A stretch of DNA of 64,000 nt from CALJDF01 sp038121105 (GTDB lineage Bacteria > Pseudomonadota > Alphaproteobacteria > SHVP01), in assembly GCA_038121105.1 (NCBI GenBank), contig JAYONB010000006.1, positions 1 to 64,000 on the forward strand. Direction: 5' to 3'. How positions within the stretch are numbered: position 1 is the stretch's first letter; each line of letters opens with the position of its first letter. Below, piece by piece: positions 38,361 to 46,795 of the stretch. A program made the translations under genes and the position numbers. The notes under the pieces are model-generated. The model did not search any database, was not told where the DNA came from, and saw only the letters and a program-made list of their open reading frames with translations.

Positions 38361-39100
38361 GCCAACACCACCGGTCCGTACATCACGGTGACCCACGTTG
38401 CGCCCGCGAGGTACGGCCCGAAGGCGATTTCCCGTCGATCCACCCGACCCGCGACGCGCAGGGTCATCGGCACCGCGACGATCAACGCCGCAACGCTCGC
38501 CAGTAACACGATGCTCGGCAACCCCGCCCAGCCGACCCAGGCACCCGCCGCCCCCAACAACTTAGCGTCGCCGAGCCCGAGGCCGTCACGGCCACGCCAA
38601 CGGCGATAGGCCAACGCGATCAACGCAAACACAGCGAACCCGACCAGCGCCCCGGCCACGCCGTCGCCGAGCCGCCCCCCCGCCCCCGCCACGACGAGAC
38701 CAAGCACCAGGACCGGGCCCGTGAGGACATCCGGCAACAGCATCGTCCTCATGTCGATCACGGCAAGCGCCAGCAGGGTCCACCCCAGCAAACATGCCAG
38801 CAAAAGTTCCCAACCGCCGAACTGCGTGGCCGCCCACAAGCCGATTCCTAACGCGGCCAATTCGGTCAGCGGGTAGAGCGCCCCGATCGCCGTCCCGCAG
38901 GCACCGCACCGCCCGCGACGCGCCAGCCAGCTCAATAAGGGCACAAGATCGAACCACGCCAAGCGAGCCGCGCAGGTGGGGCACGCCGAACGCCCCGACA
39001 CAACAGAACGGCCCTGCGGCCAGCGCACCGCAAAGGCCGCAACGAAGCTGCCGACAAAAGGGCCGGCCACGATCAAAAACAGGGCGCCCGCGTCAGCCAT
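38357..39100 (-). CDS. Prepilin peptidase/N-methyltransferase (GspO/PilD type)
   Basis: 247 residues from ATG 39100 (MADAGALFL); ATG 39112 is possible. It is polytopic. The zinc-type Cys quartet is CPTC (40-43) and CGAC (65-68). Aspartyl active-site regions are VIDMRTMLLPD (Asp about 116) and GLGLGDAKLLGA. It cleaves and N-methylates the pseudopilins encoded downstream. First gene of the minus-strand T2SS arm. Confidence 0.93.
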
Positions 39101-39193
39101 AGACCGCGTCATCCGAAAAAGGCATGCATTTGACCCCGGCATTGATCGTCTGGTGTGATGACATTCCGGCCCAATGGTATCCGAAAAAGCACG

Positions 39194-39565
39194 ATGAACC
39201 GAGAAAGCCTGCTTCTTATTGCTGCCGCCATCGTCGTTGTCTGCTTGGTTGCGGGCGGGGCGGCCTGGTACGACGGGATACAGCACCGTCTGCCGGCAGC
39301 GGGCGGGTCCGAAGCCGCCGAGATCGAAGCCCTGGAGGCGCGACTGCGGACCCTACAGGCGAAGGTCGCCGCGACACCCGCCGACCCGGAAAGCTGGCGC
39401 GAATTGGGCCGCGGCTATATGGCATTAGGCCGCTTCCTCGAGGCCGTCGAGGCCTGGAGCGTGGTGGCCGAGTTGCGGCCCGGCGACCGGGAGGCGGCCG
39501 CCGCTTTCGCCCGTCTGGACGACATCGCGCGCAGCCGCGGACGCCACCGAGATCAAGGAAGATAA
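39194..39565 (+). CDS. Membrane-anchored TPR protein (NrfG/CcmI-like)
   Basis: 123 residues from ATG 39194; an earlier start at about 39155 would add 13. One N-terminal membrane helix (LLLIAAAIVVVCLVAGGAAWY) precedes a coil (AAEIEALEARLRTLQAKV) and a TPR (DPESWRELGRGYMALGRFLEAVEAWSVVAEL). Similar small TPR proteins help deliver apocytochrome c to haem ligation machinery. Next gene is a multihaem cytochrome, so a maturation or assembly role is plausible but inferred. Confidence 0.8.
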   Translation: MNRESLLLIAAAIVVVCLVAGGAAWYDGIQHRLPAAGGSEAAEIEALEARLRTLQAKVAATPADPESWRELGRGYMALGRFLEAVEAWSVVAELRPGDREAAAAFARLDDIARSRGRHRDQGR

Positions 39566-39685
39566 GCGGCGTCAAGGCCAATAAAGCCCGGAATTGCCCT
39601 CGAATATGTTTTGGCGGTGGCCTAAGCTTGGCGCCAATTACGTTCGGTCGAGGGCCCGAAGCAGGCGCTTGTGAACGACGAAGAA

Positions 39686-39709
39686 CCGGCGGCCGTTCAG
39701 GACCGCCGG
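39686..39709 (+). other. Leader hairpin before the five-haem cytochrome gene
   Basis: CCGGCGG (39686-39692) and CCGCCGG (39703-39709) form a GC stem with a ten-base loop, ending eight bases before the GGGAGGG ribosome site. The 162-base gap 39566-39727 also holds a TTGGCGCCAA palindrome (39628-39637). Function is unknown; it could affect translation initiation. Confidence 0.3.
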
Positions 39710-39727
39710 ACAAAGAGGGAGGGCACG

Positions 39728-41074
39728 ATGTTGGCCAGGGCTCGAGTTCTGACTTTTGTTTTCGCGGCTGCCGCGAGCGTCGCGTTGATGGCGCCGCCGA
39801 GTGCGGCGCAACAGCAACCAAAAATGCCGATTGCCGACGGCGAGCTTCACCTTGGCGTGGCGTCATGCGCCGGCAGCACATGCCACGGGGCGGCAGCCCC
39901 CCTGCCCGGCTCCAACGTGCTGCAAAACGAATTCATCACCTGGCAGCAAAAAGACCAACACCACAAGGCCTATGAGGTGTTGCTCAACGACCGCTCCAAG
40001 CGGATCGCCCGCAACTTGGGTCTCGAGGCCGCGCATACCGCAGATCTCTGCCTTGATTGTCATGCCGACAACCCACCGAAAGACAAACAGCACGTAACGT
40101 TCCAGGTCACCGACGGGGTCAGCTGCGAAGCCTGCCACGGCGGCGCCGGCCGTTGGATCGGCAGCCACATCGTGCCGACGGCAACCCACGCCAATAACAT
40201 CGAGAACGGCCTTTACCCGACCGACGACCCGGTGGATCGCGCCCGCCTTTGCCTTTCGTGCCATTTCGGTGACGACACACGCTTCGTCTCGCACCGCATC
40301 ATGGGTGCCGGCCATCCGCGCATGAGCTTCGAGCTCGATACCTTCACCGCGCTGCAACCGGCGCATTTCACCATCGACCGGGACTATCGCCAGCGCAAAC
40401 AGGCCGCCAACGGCATCCAAACTTGGGCGATCGGCCAAGCGATGTCGATCAACGTGATCCTCGACACCATGCTCGATCCGGATCGTGGAATGGACGGGCT
40501 ATTCCCCGAACTTGTCGCGTTCGACTGTCATGCCTGCCACAGCCCGATGAGCGCTCTGGAATGGGCGCCGCGCACCGGCACAGCCGTACTTGGGCCGGGC
40601 ATTCCGCGCTTCAACGACGCCAACCTGCTGATGCTGCAGGTGATCACCGATCACATCGACCCCGGCCTCGGTCGCCAGCTGCGCGACCGCACTAATGCTC
40701 TGCATACCGCAACGCGGTCCAACCACAGCGCGATGTTGGGCGCCGCCCGAGCGCTCAAAAGCGTCACCGGGCAACTCATCAACCGCTTCTCCAAGCAAGA
40801 TTTCAAAGCAGACGACATGAAGGTGCTGCTCGACGGCGTCATCGCCAACGGCTTGAACGGCGAGTACGTCGATTATGCCGGCGCCGAGCAGGCTAGTATG
40901 GCCATCGGCACCATCGTCACCGCCATGCAAAACGTCGGCGCGCTCAAGAAAGACCAAATGGACGCCATCAATACGGCGCTCGACAAGGTTTTCGAAGCGG
41001 TAGACGACGACGAAAAGTATCGGCCGCAGACCTTCGTGGCCTCGCTCCGCGGGTTCCAGCAGAGCGTGCCCTAG
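39728..41074 (+). CDS. Exported multihaem cytochrome c (five haem motifs, first is CX4CH)
   Basis: 448 residues from ATG 39728, with GGGAGGG upstream and a clean signal peptide (VLTFVFAAAASVALMAPPSAA). Haem motifs: CAGSTCH at 47-53 (four residues between the Cys), CLDCH 108, CEACH 133, CLSCH 175, CHACH 267. The fold pattern recalls cytochrome c-554-type multihaem proteins. The C-terminal 150 residues are helical without haem motifs. It is a periplasmic electron carrier, transcribed towards and sharing a terminator with the 1270-residue cytochrome. Confidence 0.93.
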   Translation: MLARARVLTFVFAAAASVALMAPPSAAQQQPKMPIADGELHLGVASCAGSTCHGAAAPLPGSNVLQNEFITWQQKDQHHKAYEVLLNDRSKRIARNLGLEAAHTADLCLDCHADNPPKDKQHVTFQVTDGVSCEACHGGAGRWIGSHIVPTATHANNIENGLYPTDDPVDRARLCLSCHFGDDTRFVSHRIMGAGHPRMSFELDTFTALQPAHFTIDRDYRQRKQAANGIQTWAIGQAMSINVILDTMLDPDRGMDGLFPELVAFDCHACHSPMSALEWAPRTGTAVLGPGIPRFNDANLLMLQVITDHIDPGLGRQLRDRTNALHTATRSNHSAMLGAARALKSVTGQLINRFSKQDFKADDMKVLLDGVIANGLNGEYVDYAGAEQASMAIGTIVTAMQNVGALKKDQMDAINTALDKVFEAVDDDEKYRPQTFVASLRGFQQSVP

Positions 41075-41092
41075 AGGGCCGGTCCAACAACC

Positions 41093-41124
41093 AAAAAAAG
41101 CCCGCCACTACGGCGGGCTTTTTT
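41093..41124. terminator. Bidirectional Rho-independent terminator
   Basis: AAGCCCGCC (41098-41106) and GGCGGGCTT (41112-41120) form a stem with a five-base loop, flanked by an A run (41093-41099) and a T run (41119-41124). It can stop both the plus-strand cytochrome gene and the minus-strand multihaem operon. Confidence 0.93.
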
Positions 41125-41141
41125 ATTGGTCGACGCCACGC

Positions 41142-44100
41142 TTACTGGGTGGCGCGTCCGTTACCTTGGGCTTGTCGACGCGGCTTGGCGGGTACGAAGT
41201 CGTCAGGTTGGACCTCGTCCTTAACCGTCCACACCGATCCGTCCTCGTTGAGGTAGAGCTTCTGTTGCTCCTTGAGATTGAATGGTCGCGATCCCAGCCG
41301 GCCGAAGACCGCGATCTGCCCGCCGGTCTCATCGACCCCGCGGTCGCGGTCCAGGCCCTTGGACATCGAAAGTGCAGGCCACCGGGTCTTGTAGGTGGCG
41401 ATCAATTCCGGCTTGGGATCGGGGCTGAATCCATAGAACCCAGGTTGGCTATCCGGCGAGGTCAACTGGATCACCCGCAGCCCGTTACGTCCGTCTGCAA
41501 CATAAGCGAATGCCGAGGCGTTGGTGTGAGCGACCACCACGTCATGTGCATCGTCGATCTGCCCGTTCGCCGTGAAGCTCTGGTAGACAAACGGCGCTTC
41601 GGGCTTTTCGACATCGACGATGACCAACCCCTCGTCGCGCGCCGCGACATAGGCAAAAAAGCGCGCGACATAGACCCGTTGCGCATCGGCCATCGGAATC
41701 CGGGCATCGGTGATCCGCGGTTGATCGGGCGCGGTGACGTCGACCACCGACAATCCGTTTGCATCGGTGACGAATAGGTAGCGGAACTGCAGTGCGGTGG
41801 CCCGGGGGTCGGGCAGATCGATGGTCGCCGCCACCTTGGGCTGCAACGGATCGTCGAGGTTTAGAACCACCACGCCGCGCGGCGTCGAAACATAGACCCA
41901 ATAGCCGGCAATCGTCAGGTGCCGCGCGCCGTCGAGAATGCCACCTTCGTTCCAGGTCAACGCGCGCGTCAGGAAATTGTCGCGCGGCTCGCCATTCGCC
42001 AGCGTATTGACGTCGGTGAGAATCAGCCCTTCTTCCGCATCGGTGATCAACGCGTAGTCATAGATCGGATGGAACGGCAGCTCCTGATTGGTCTCGCGCA
42101 TCAGCGCGCCCTTGTTCCGATCCGGGTGGATCGGCTGGTTGGTCGGCAACGCGACGCACGTGGCGTTTTGCGATTCCACACGAACGTCATGCCCCCACGG
42201 GCCGAACGGTCCGGAAAGAATGCGATCGGCGACGCCTTTGTTGCCGATCGAGGCCACGTCGTAAGCGATCGTGCCGTCCGGTCCCTCAGCGGTAAAGAGG
42301 TACTCGCCGCGAACCTGCAAACAACCGGTCCGATTGCCGCGCTGCCGATATCCCTCGGTCAGCTGGCGGTCGCGTTCCAGGTGATCGTTGTACCAATCGG
42401 GGTAGGCGTAACGCTGCAGGAAGGAACCGATCACCGCCTGCGGTTCGTCGAATTCGGTAATCCGCACACCGGTCACGCCACCGTCGCTGCCGACCCAGGC
42501 AAAGGGCGACATGAAGTTGATGTAGTTGGTGCCGTGCAACAAGGTCTGCGCCACGATCGCGTTGTTGTCGTTGGCAGCACTGACATGACAATCAGAGCAG
42601 CCCTTGGTTTCGGTTTTCCGCGCGGTATGGGCGAAGTGCGGCGCAAACGCCTGGCTTGAATAACCACTGGCCGCGATCGGGGCTTGAGTGACGTAAATCC
42701 GTTCGCGGTTGATGTTCTGCGACGACAGAACCAACGCCGAGGTCGACCGGATCGGGGCGATGGTGTTGCCTTTGACCGAACCGTGGATGCCGAGTTGGAA
42801 GATTTGATCGCGTACGACCTGCGGGTTGTACGTCGCAAAATTACGCGAAATGCCGCCCTCGAAGTGATGCCGCTCGGATAGGCGGTTGGCCTGGATCGGC
42901 AAATGACACCCGCCGCACGACGTCGTCCAAGACAGATGGCAGGTAAAGCACTCCATCCGATCTTCCACGTCGTGGGCCCGATCTTCCTTGGCAACGCCCG
43001 GTCCCCACTCCTGGGTCGCGGTGTTCTTGGAGATCAGCTTGGCGCGCGCCGCTTTGGCGTTGTAGTGCGGATTGTCCGGATCCATCGTGTCGCGGACCAG
43101 GCTCATTTCCCATTCTTTGTCGGGATCGACCGCCGAGCGCTGCATCAAACGGCAACCCGGTTCATGATCCTCGGTGCCACAATTGCCGCCGCCGACCCAC
43201 TCGAAGCGCTTGCGCCCGTCCTGGACACGCAACAGAGACAGATCGTTGCCGCGCGGCGGCGCCGCCGGGCCACTGGTGCGCAAAGTCGGATACGCATCCG
43301 GAGTCCCGTGGCAATCCTTGCAACGAATTTCGATCGCGGCCTGCACCTCGCCGTACAAATGCCCGGTGCCGTGCGAATCTTGCGAGAAATGGCAATCCAC
43401 GCATTGCATGCCGATCTCGGCATGGATCGAACGCATGTGGACGGCCTTCTGGAACTTGTCGGGGTCGTCGTGGCTGACCTTGGCGCCCTCGGCGTCGAGA
43501 AGGTTGCCCTTGCGGTCCTTCTTGAAAATCGCGCGGAAGTTCCAACCATGCCCGTGATAGTCGGCGAACTGCGTGTTTTTGGCCTTGGGATTGATGTCGG
43601 TCCAAACATCTTTGAGAAATTCGATGTCCGCCCACAGACCGCGCAACACCGCTTCTTCCGGGTTGCGGTCGAGGATTTCCATTTGTTCGTCGGACGATAA
43701 ATAGCGCTGTTCCTCCGGGAACATCAGCGGCGCATCCGATTCGTAGTCCCACATCGTGTAGCCAAGGTAGGTGTTCACGAACACGTTCGGCTGATGCATG
43801 TGGCAGACCATGCATTGGCTCGTGGGTATTGCGTTGGTGAACGCATGCTCCAGCGGATGGCCTTCTTCGTCGCGTGGGATCGTCGGATCGACGGTCTGCG
43901 TCTTCCCCGAATGCCCGTATTTGGCATAGGGGCCCGAGTGGATCGGATCGCGATCGTTGGCGTAGACCACATGGCACGCGGTACACCCCGACGACCGGTA
44001 GTCGCCGGGCTGATCGTTGGTGCCAAGGAACCATAAGAACGGATCGTTCAACCGAGTCTTGGTGATATTGATGACCGGCACCGCGATCCGCAGCCCGGTG

Positions 44101-44954
44101 CCCGGACCGCGGTTGGATTGGCGAATGTCGGGGCGGCCGGGCTCTTCGAGTTGTTGCAGGCGCCCAACGGAGTTCGGGTTGCCTATTTCCGGAAACAAAT
44201 TGACGATGTTGCGACCGCCGCGCTCGAAAATTCGGAAGATATCGCCGGGCGGAATCACTTCCCAAGCCGGCAACGGTACGATCTGCGGCAAGATCCCCTT
44301 CGCCAGCATGCGTTCGTCGGGCGGGACCGGGTTCTCGACGATCGCCGGCACGCCTTCACGGGTATACGCCTCACCCAAAAGATAACGTTTGAAGGGCACG
44401 ATCCCATTGTTGTAGGCCGCACCGCCCCACAGCATCGCACCCGTCGCCATCAAACTGCGCTCGACCTTGGCGATTTGATCGAGGTGGCAAGCACCGCACG
44501 ATTCACGCGCAATCCGCAGGTCGCCTGGATTCACGAAACGGATGAACTCCGGCGATTCGCGGTTCAGCAAGGTATAGCTGCGTTCCGGATTGGCTGAGCT
44601 CGGCGCATGCCACGTCTTGGGAAAACGCGGCAATACATGGGCGCGGTTAATGGCGTCGCGATCTTGCATCGACGTCGCCTTCACGCTGGCGTCGCCGCCA
44701 TGGCAATCCACGCACCCCAAAATCACCCCGGGGGTTTTGTGCATCGAAAAGGAATCGGTGCGCGTATGACAGGTGATGCAGCCCGCACTTTTTGCCATCG
44801 CCTGCTCGGGAAGCTGCGATCGCGGTGCCGGTGGCGCGGCGACATGGTCGATTTTTCGTGCCTTTTCGCCCTCAGCCGCATGGGCCGGGTCGCCGATGCC
44901 GACTACGATCGCCGCGATAACGCCGCAGGCCAGAGCAAAAAGGGTTCGCGCCAT
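41142..44954 (-). CDS. Exported decahaem cytochrome c with C-terminal LVIVD-type beta-propeller
   Basis: 1270 residues with a signal peptide (1-27). Ten CXXCH motifs lie at about 59, 81, 153, 324, 381, 518, 545, 669, 680 and 786. From about 880 to 1200 there is a repeat region whose blades carry LILTDVNTLANGEP, YVSTPRGVVVLNLDDPLQPKVAATIDLP, FVTDANGLSVVDVTAPDQP, YVAARDEGLVIVDVEKPEAPF and YVADGRNGLRVIQLTSPD: LVIVD-type repeats, typical of surface beta-propellers. It ends the operon after the outer-membrane barrel gene. A terminal, outward-facing electron-transfer protein is inferred; the electron acceptor or donor is unknown. Confidence 0.95.
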   Translation of the reverse strand: MARTLFALACGVIAAIVVGIGDPAHAAEGEKARKIDHVAAPPAPRSQLPEQAMAKSAGCITCHTRTDSFSMHKTPGVILGCVDCHGGDASVKATSMQDRDAINRAHVLPRFPKTWHAPSSANPERSYTLLNRESPEFIRFVNPGDLRIARESCGACHLDQIAKVERSLMATGAMLWGGAAYNNGIVPFKRYLLGEAYTREGVPAIVENPVPPDERMLAKGILPQIVPLPAWEVIPPGDIFRIFERGGRNIVNLFPEIGNPNSVGRLQQLEEPGRPDIRQSNRGPGTGLRIAVPVINITKTRLNDPFLWFLGTNDQPGDYRSSGCTACHVVYANDRDPIHSGPYAKYGHSGKTQTVDPTIPRDEEGHPLEHAFTNAIPTSQCMVCHMHQPNVFVNTYLGYTMWDYESDAPLMFPEEQRYLSSDEQMEILDRNPEEAVLRGLWADIEFLKDVWTDINPKAKNTQFADYHGHGWNFRAIFKKDRKGNLLDAEGAKVSHDDPDKFQKAVHMRSIHAEIGMQCVDCHFSQDSHGTGHLYGEVQAAIEIRCKDCHGTPDAYPTLRTSGPAAPPRGNDLSLLRVQDGRKRFEWVGGGNCGTEDHEPGCRLMQRSAVDPDKEWEMSLVRDTMDPDNPHYNAKAARAKLISKNTATQEWGPGVAKEDRAHDVEDRMECFTCHLSWTTSCGGCHLPIQANRLSERHHFEGGISRNFATYNPQVVRDQIFQLGIHGSVKGNTIAPIRSTSALVLSSQNINRERIYVTQAPIAASGYSSQAFAPHFAHTARKTETKGCSDCHVSAANDNNAIVAQTLLHGTNYINFMSPFAWVGSDGGVTGVRITEFDEPQAVIGSFLQRYAYPDWYNDHLERDRQLTEGYRQRGNRTGCLQVRGEYLFTAEGPDGTIAYDVASIGNKGVADRILSGPFGPWGHDVRVESQNATCVALPTNQPIHPDRNKGALMRETNQELPFHPIYDYALITDAEEGLILTDVNTLANGEPRDNFLTRALTWNEGGILDGARHLTIAGYWVYVSTPRGVVVLNLDDPLQPKVAATIDLPDPRATALQFRYLFVTDANGLSVVDVTAPDQPRITDARIPMADAQRVYVARFFAYVAARDEGLVIVDVEKPEAPFVYQSFTANGQIDDAHDVVVAHTNASAFAYVADGRNGLRVIQLTSPDSQPGFYGFSPDPKPELIATYKTRWPALSMSKGLDRDRGVDETGGQIAVFGRLGSRPFNLKEQQKLYLNEDGSVWTVKDEVQPDDFVPAKPRRQAQGNGRATQ

Positions 44955-44965
44955 AGGTTCGGTTC

Positions 44966-46795
44966 CTAAAAGGTCAGCGTGCCGTTGGCCAAGATAGAGT
45001 AGAGGATTTCGTCATCCCCGCCTTGCGAGGTGGCGAACAGGTCCTTGAACCCCGGACCCGGCACCAGTGCAGCACCGGACAAACGCAAGACAATGTTCTG
45101 AATGAACAGGGGACGCCAAATCACGGCCGCGGACAGATCCCAGCCGATCTCGTCATCGATCTCGCCTTGATTGCGCAGCACCTCGAGGTTCGACGTATCG
45201 TCGAACCGCAGATTGTTGAAGTTGGTGGAGATACGAAGCTCGGGCGTGACGTCGAAGTCGGTCCCTAGGCCCAACAGCACGATCCCCGGGTTGTTGAAGT
45301 TCGACTGGCCATGCTCCTTCGAGCTGCGCAGTTCCGCAAGTACGCCGTTGCGCTGGGTCAGCTGCACGCCACCGCCGCCGATCAGCGGGATGCCTTGCCG
45401 AATCCAGAAGCTGGTATCGCCGCCCGCGAACTGCGGGTTCTCGAAGACTGCGGAGAAGCCCTCTTCTTTGTTGTCGAACGGATCGCTATCGCCGCTGGCA
45501 ATGAGGAACGAGCCTCGTACCCGGATCCAGTCGAAATCGAACGATGGTTCGGCGGCAAAGAAGTAGGCACGAATGTCGGCGTCGTCGTCGATCAAGTTGC
45601 CGTTGATCTGACTGTGATAGTCGGTACCGAAGGCGTAATAGAACGACGTCGTCAGCTGCGCACGTCCCACTCGCCCGTCGCCGTTATAGCCGAGGTACGT
45701 CACATTGTATTTGTGCAACCGTTCGTCGCCGAACGAGGCTGGCCGCTCGATGAAATTGTTCTTGTTGAAGAAGGTCTCGCTGTCTTCGTTATTGCGATTA
45801 TGCAGCAGCGTGAACTGCGAGACGAAACCCAGCCGGGGCAAGTCCTGCAAATACAGGTTGGCGACAAAGAATTCGTCTTTGCGAATCTCTTCGCCGAAAT
45901 CGTTCAAGCCTGAGTTCGTGTCTTTTTCAAGCCGGCGAAAGTAACCCAGATTGTACTGAAACAAATTGTTGTCGCGGTTGCCGAACAGGCGAAAACCGAT
46001 TTGGTTGTCCTGGAACAAGAACCCGCGAAAGTCCGTCGAGAAGGGTTGAATGCCGATGCGAAACGAGTCGAAGTCGAACCGGCGCGACACATTGCGAATG
46101 TGATAGTCGAAAAAGGCCTCTTGGATACCGATGTGCACGTCGTTGCGTACGGTGCCCTCGGACGGATCGCGCCGCAGGACCGCGCGCTCTTCGACCTCGG
46201 CGCGGCTGAAGTTGAACACCGGGGTAAAACGGAACTCGATATCGGGCGGCCGATACGCGGTATCACCCTGGAGAAACGACAGACTGACGACCAAGTTCTG
46301 CAGGTAGAAAAGCTGCTCGCCCTCGCCGAACGTATCCAGCGAGCCCGGCTTTTGCGATGAATTCGGACTGATTGGAGTCGGCAGGCGCCGCGGTTCGATC
46401 ACCGTGTCCGAAATAACCGCCAGGTTGAAGAAGTAATCCTCGGTCCCCGGCAACGGCCTGTCGGCCTTCAAAGTGTTTTGGTTGTAGGGGTCCCAGAAAT
46501 TGACCTTGACCCCAAGATTGTCGATCAAGCGCCAGCGATCGGGCACCGGAATGAACTCGGACGGCAAGTTCGGTTGCGGGGGACCGACGCGCGATAAATC
46601 GGCCGGCGGGATCGGGTCCAATGCATCTTGCCTTGGACGCTGCGGAATGCGGCGTACGTCGTTTTGCACCAGCACCGGCTTTTCGCCCACGGTGACGGCG
46701 CGCAGACGTTCTTTCCCTGCGTGGGCAGGACCAGCCGTCAGCATCAACGCGGCCAACGCCGCGCCGGTCACGCCAATTATGGTTCTATTTGCCAT
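44966..46795 (-). CDS. Outer-membrane beta-barrel protein of the multihaem locus
   Basis: 609 residues from ATG 46795; ATG 46804 is equally possible, and both lie inside the 3' end of the upstream gene. The signal peptide is IIGVTGAALAALMLTAGPAHA. The rest alternates amphipathic strands rich in Tyr/Phe/Asn (FDYHIRNVSRRFDFDSFRIG, FQYNLGYFRRLEK, TTSFYYAFGTDYHSQ), ending ...SILANGTLTF with a terminal Phe, as in barrel proteins. I could not match it to MtrB/PioB. Lying between HbpS-like and decahaem-propeller genes, it may provide the pore of a porin-cytochrome conduit (inference). Confidence 0.85.
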   Translation of the reverse strand: MANRTIIGVTGAALAALMLTAGPAHAGKERLRAVTVGEKPVLVQNDVRRIPQRPRQDALDPIPPADLSRVGPPQPNLPSEFIPVPDRWRLIDNLGVKVNFWDPYNQNTLKADRPLPGTEDYFFNLAVISDTVIEPRRLPTPISPNSSQKPGSLDTFGEGEQLFYLQNLVVSLSFLQGDTAYRPPDIEFRFTPVFNFSRAEVEERAVLRRDPSEGTVRNDVHIGIQEAFFDYHIRNVSRRFDFDSFRIGIQPFSTDFRGFLFQDNQIGFRLFGNRDNNLFQYNLGYFRRLEKDTNSGLNDFGEEIRKDEFFVANLYLQDLPRLGFVSQFTLLHNRNNEDSETFFNKNNFIERPASFGDERLHKYNVTYLGYNGDGRVGRAQLTTSFYYAFGTDYHSQINGNLIDDDADIRAYFFAAEPSFDFDWIRVRGSFLIASGDSDPFDNKEEGFSAVFENPQFAGGDTSFWIRQGIPLIGGGGVQLTQRNGVLAELRSSKEHGQSNFNNPGIVLLGLGTDFDVTPELRISTNFNNLRFDDTSNLEVLRNQGEIDDEIGWDLSAAVIWRPLFIQNIVLRLSGAALVPGPGFKDLFATSQGGDDEILYSILANGTLTF

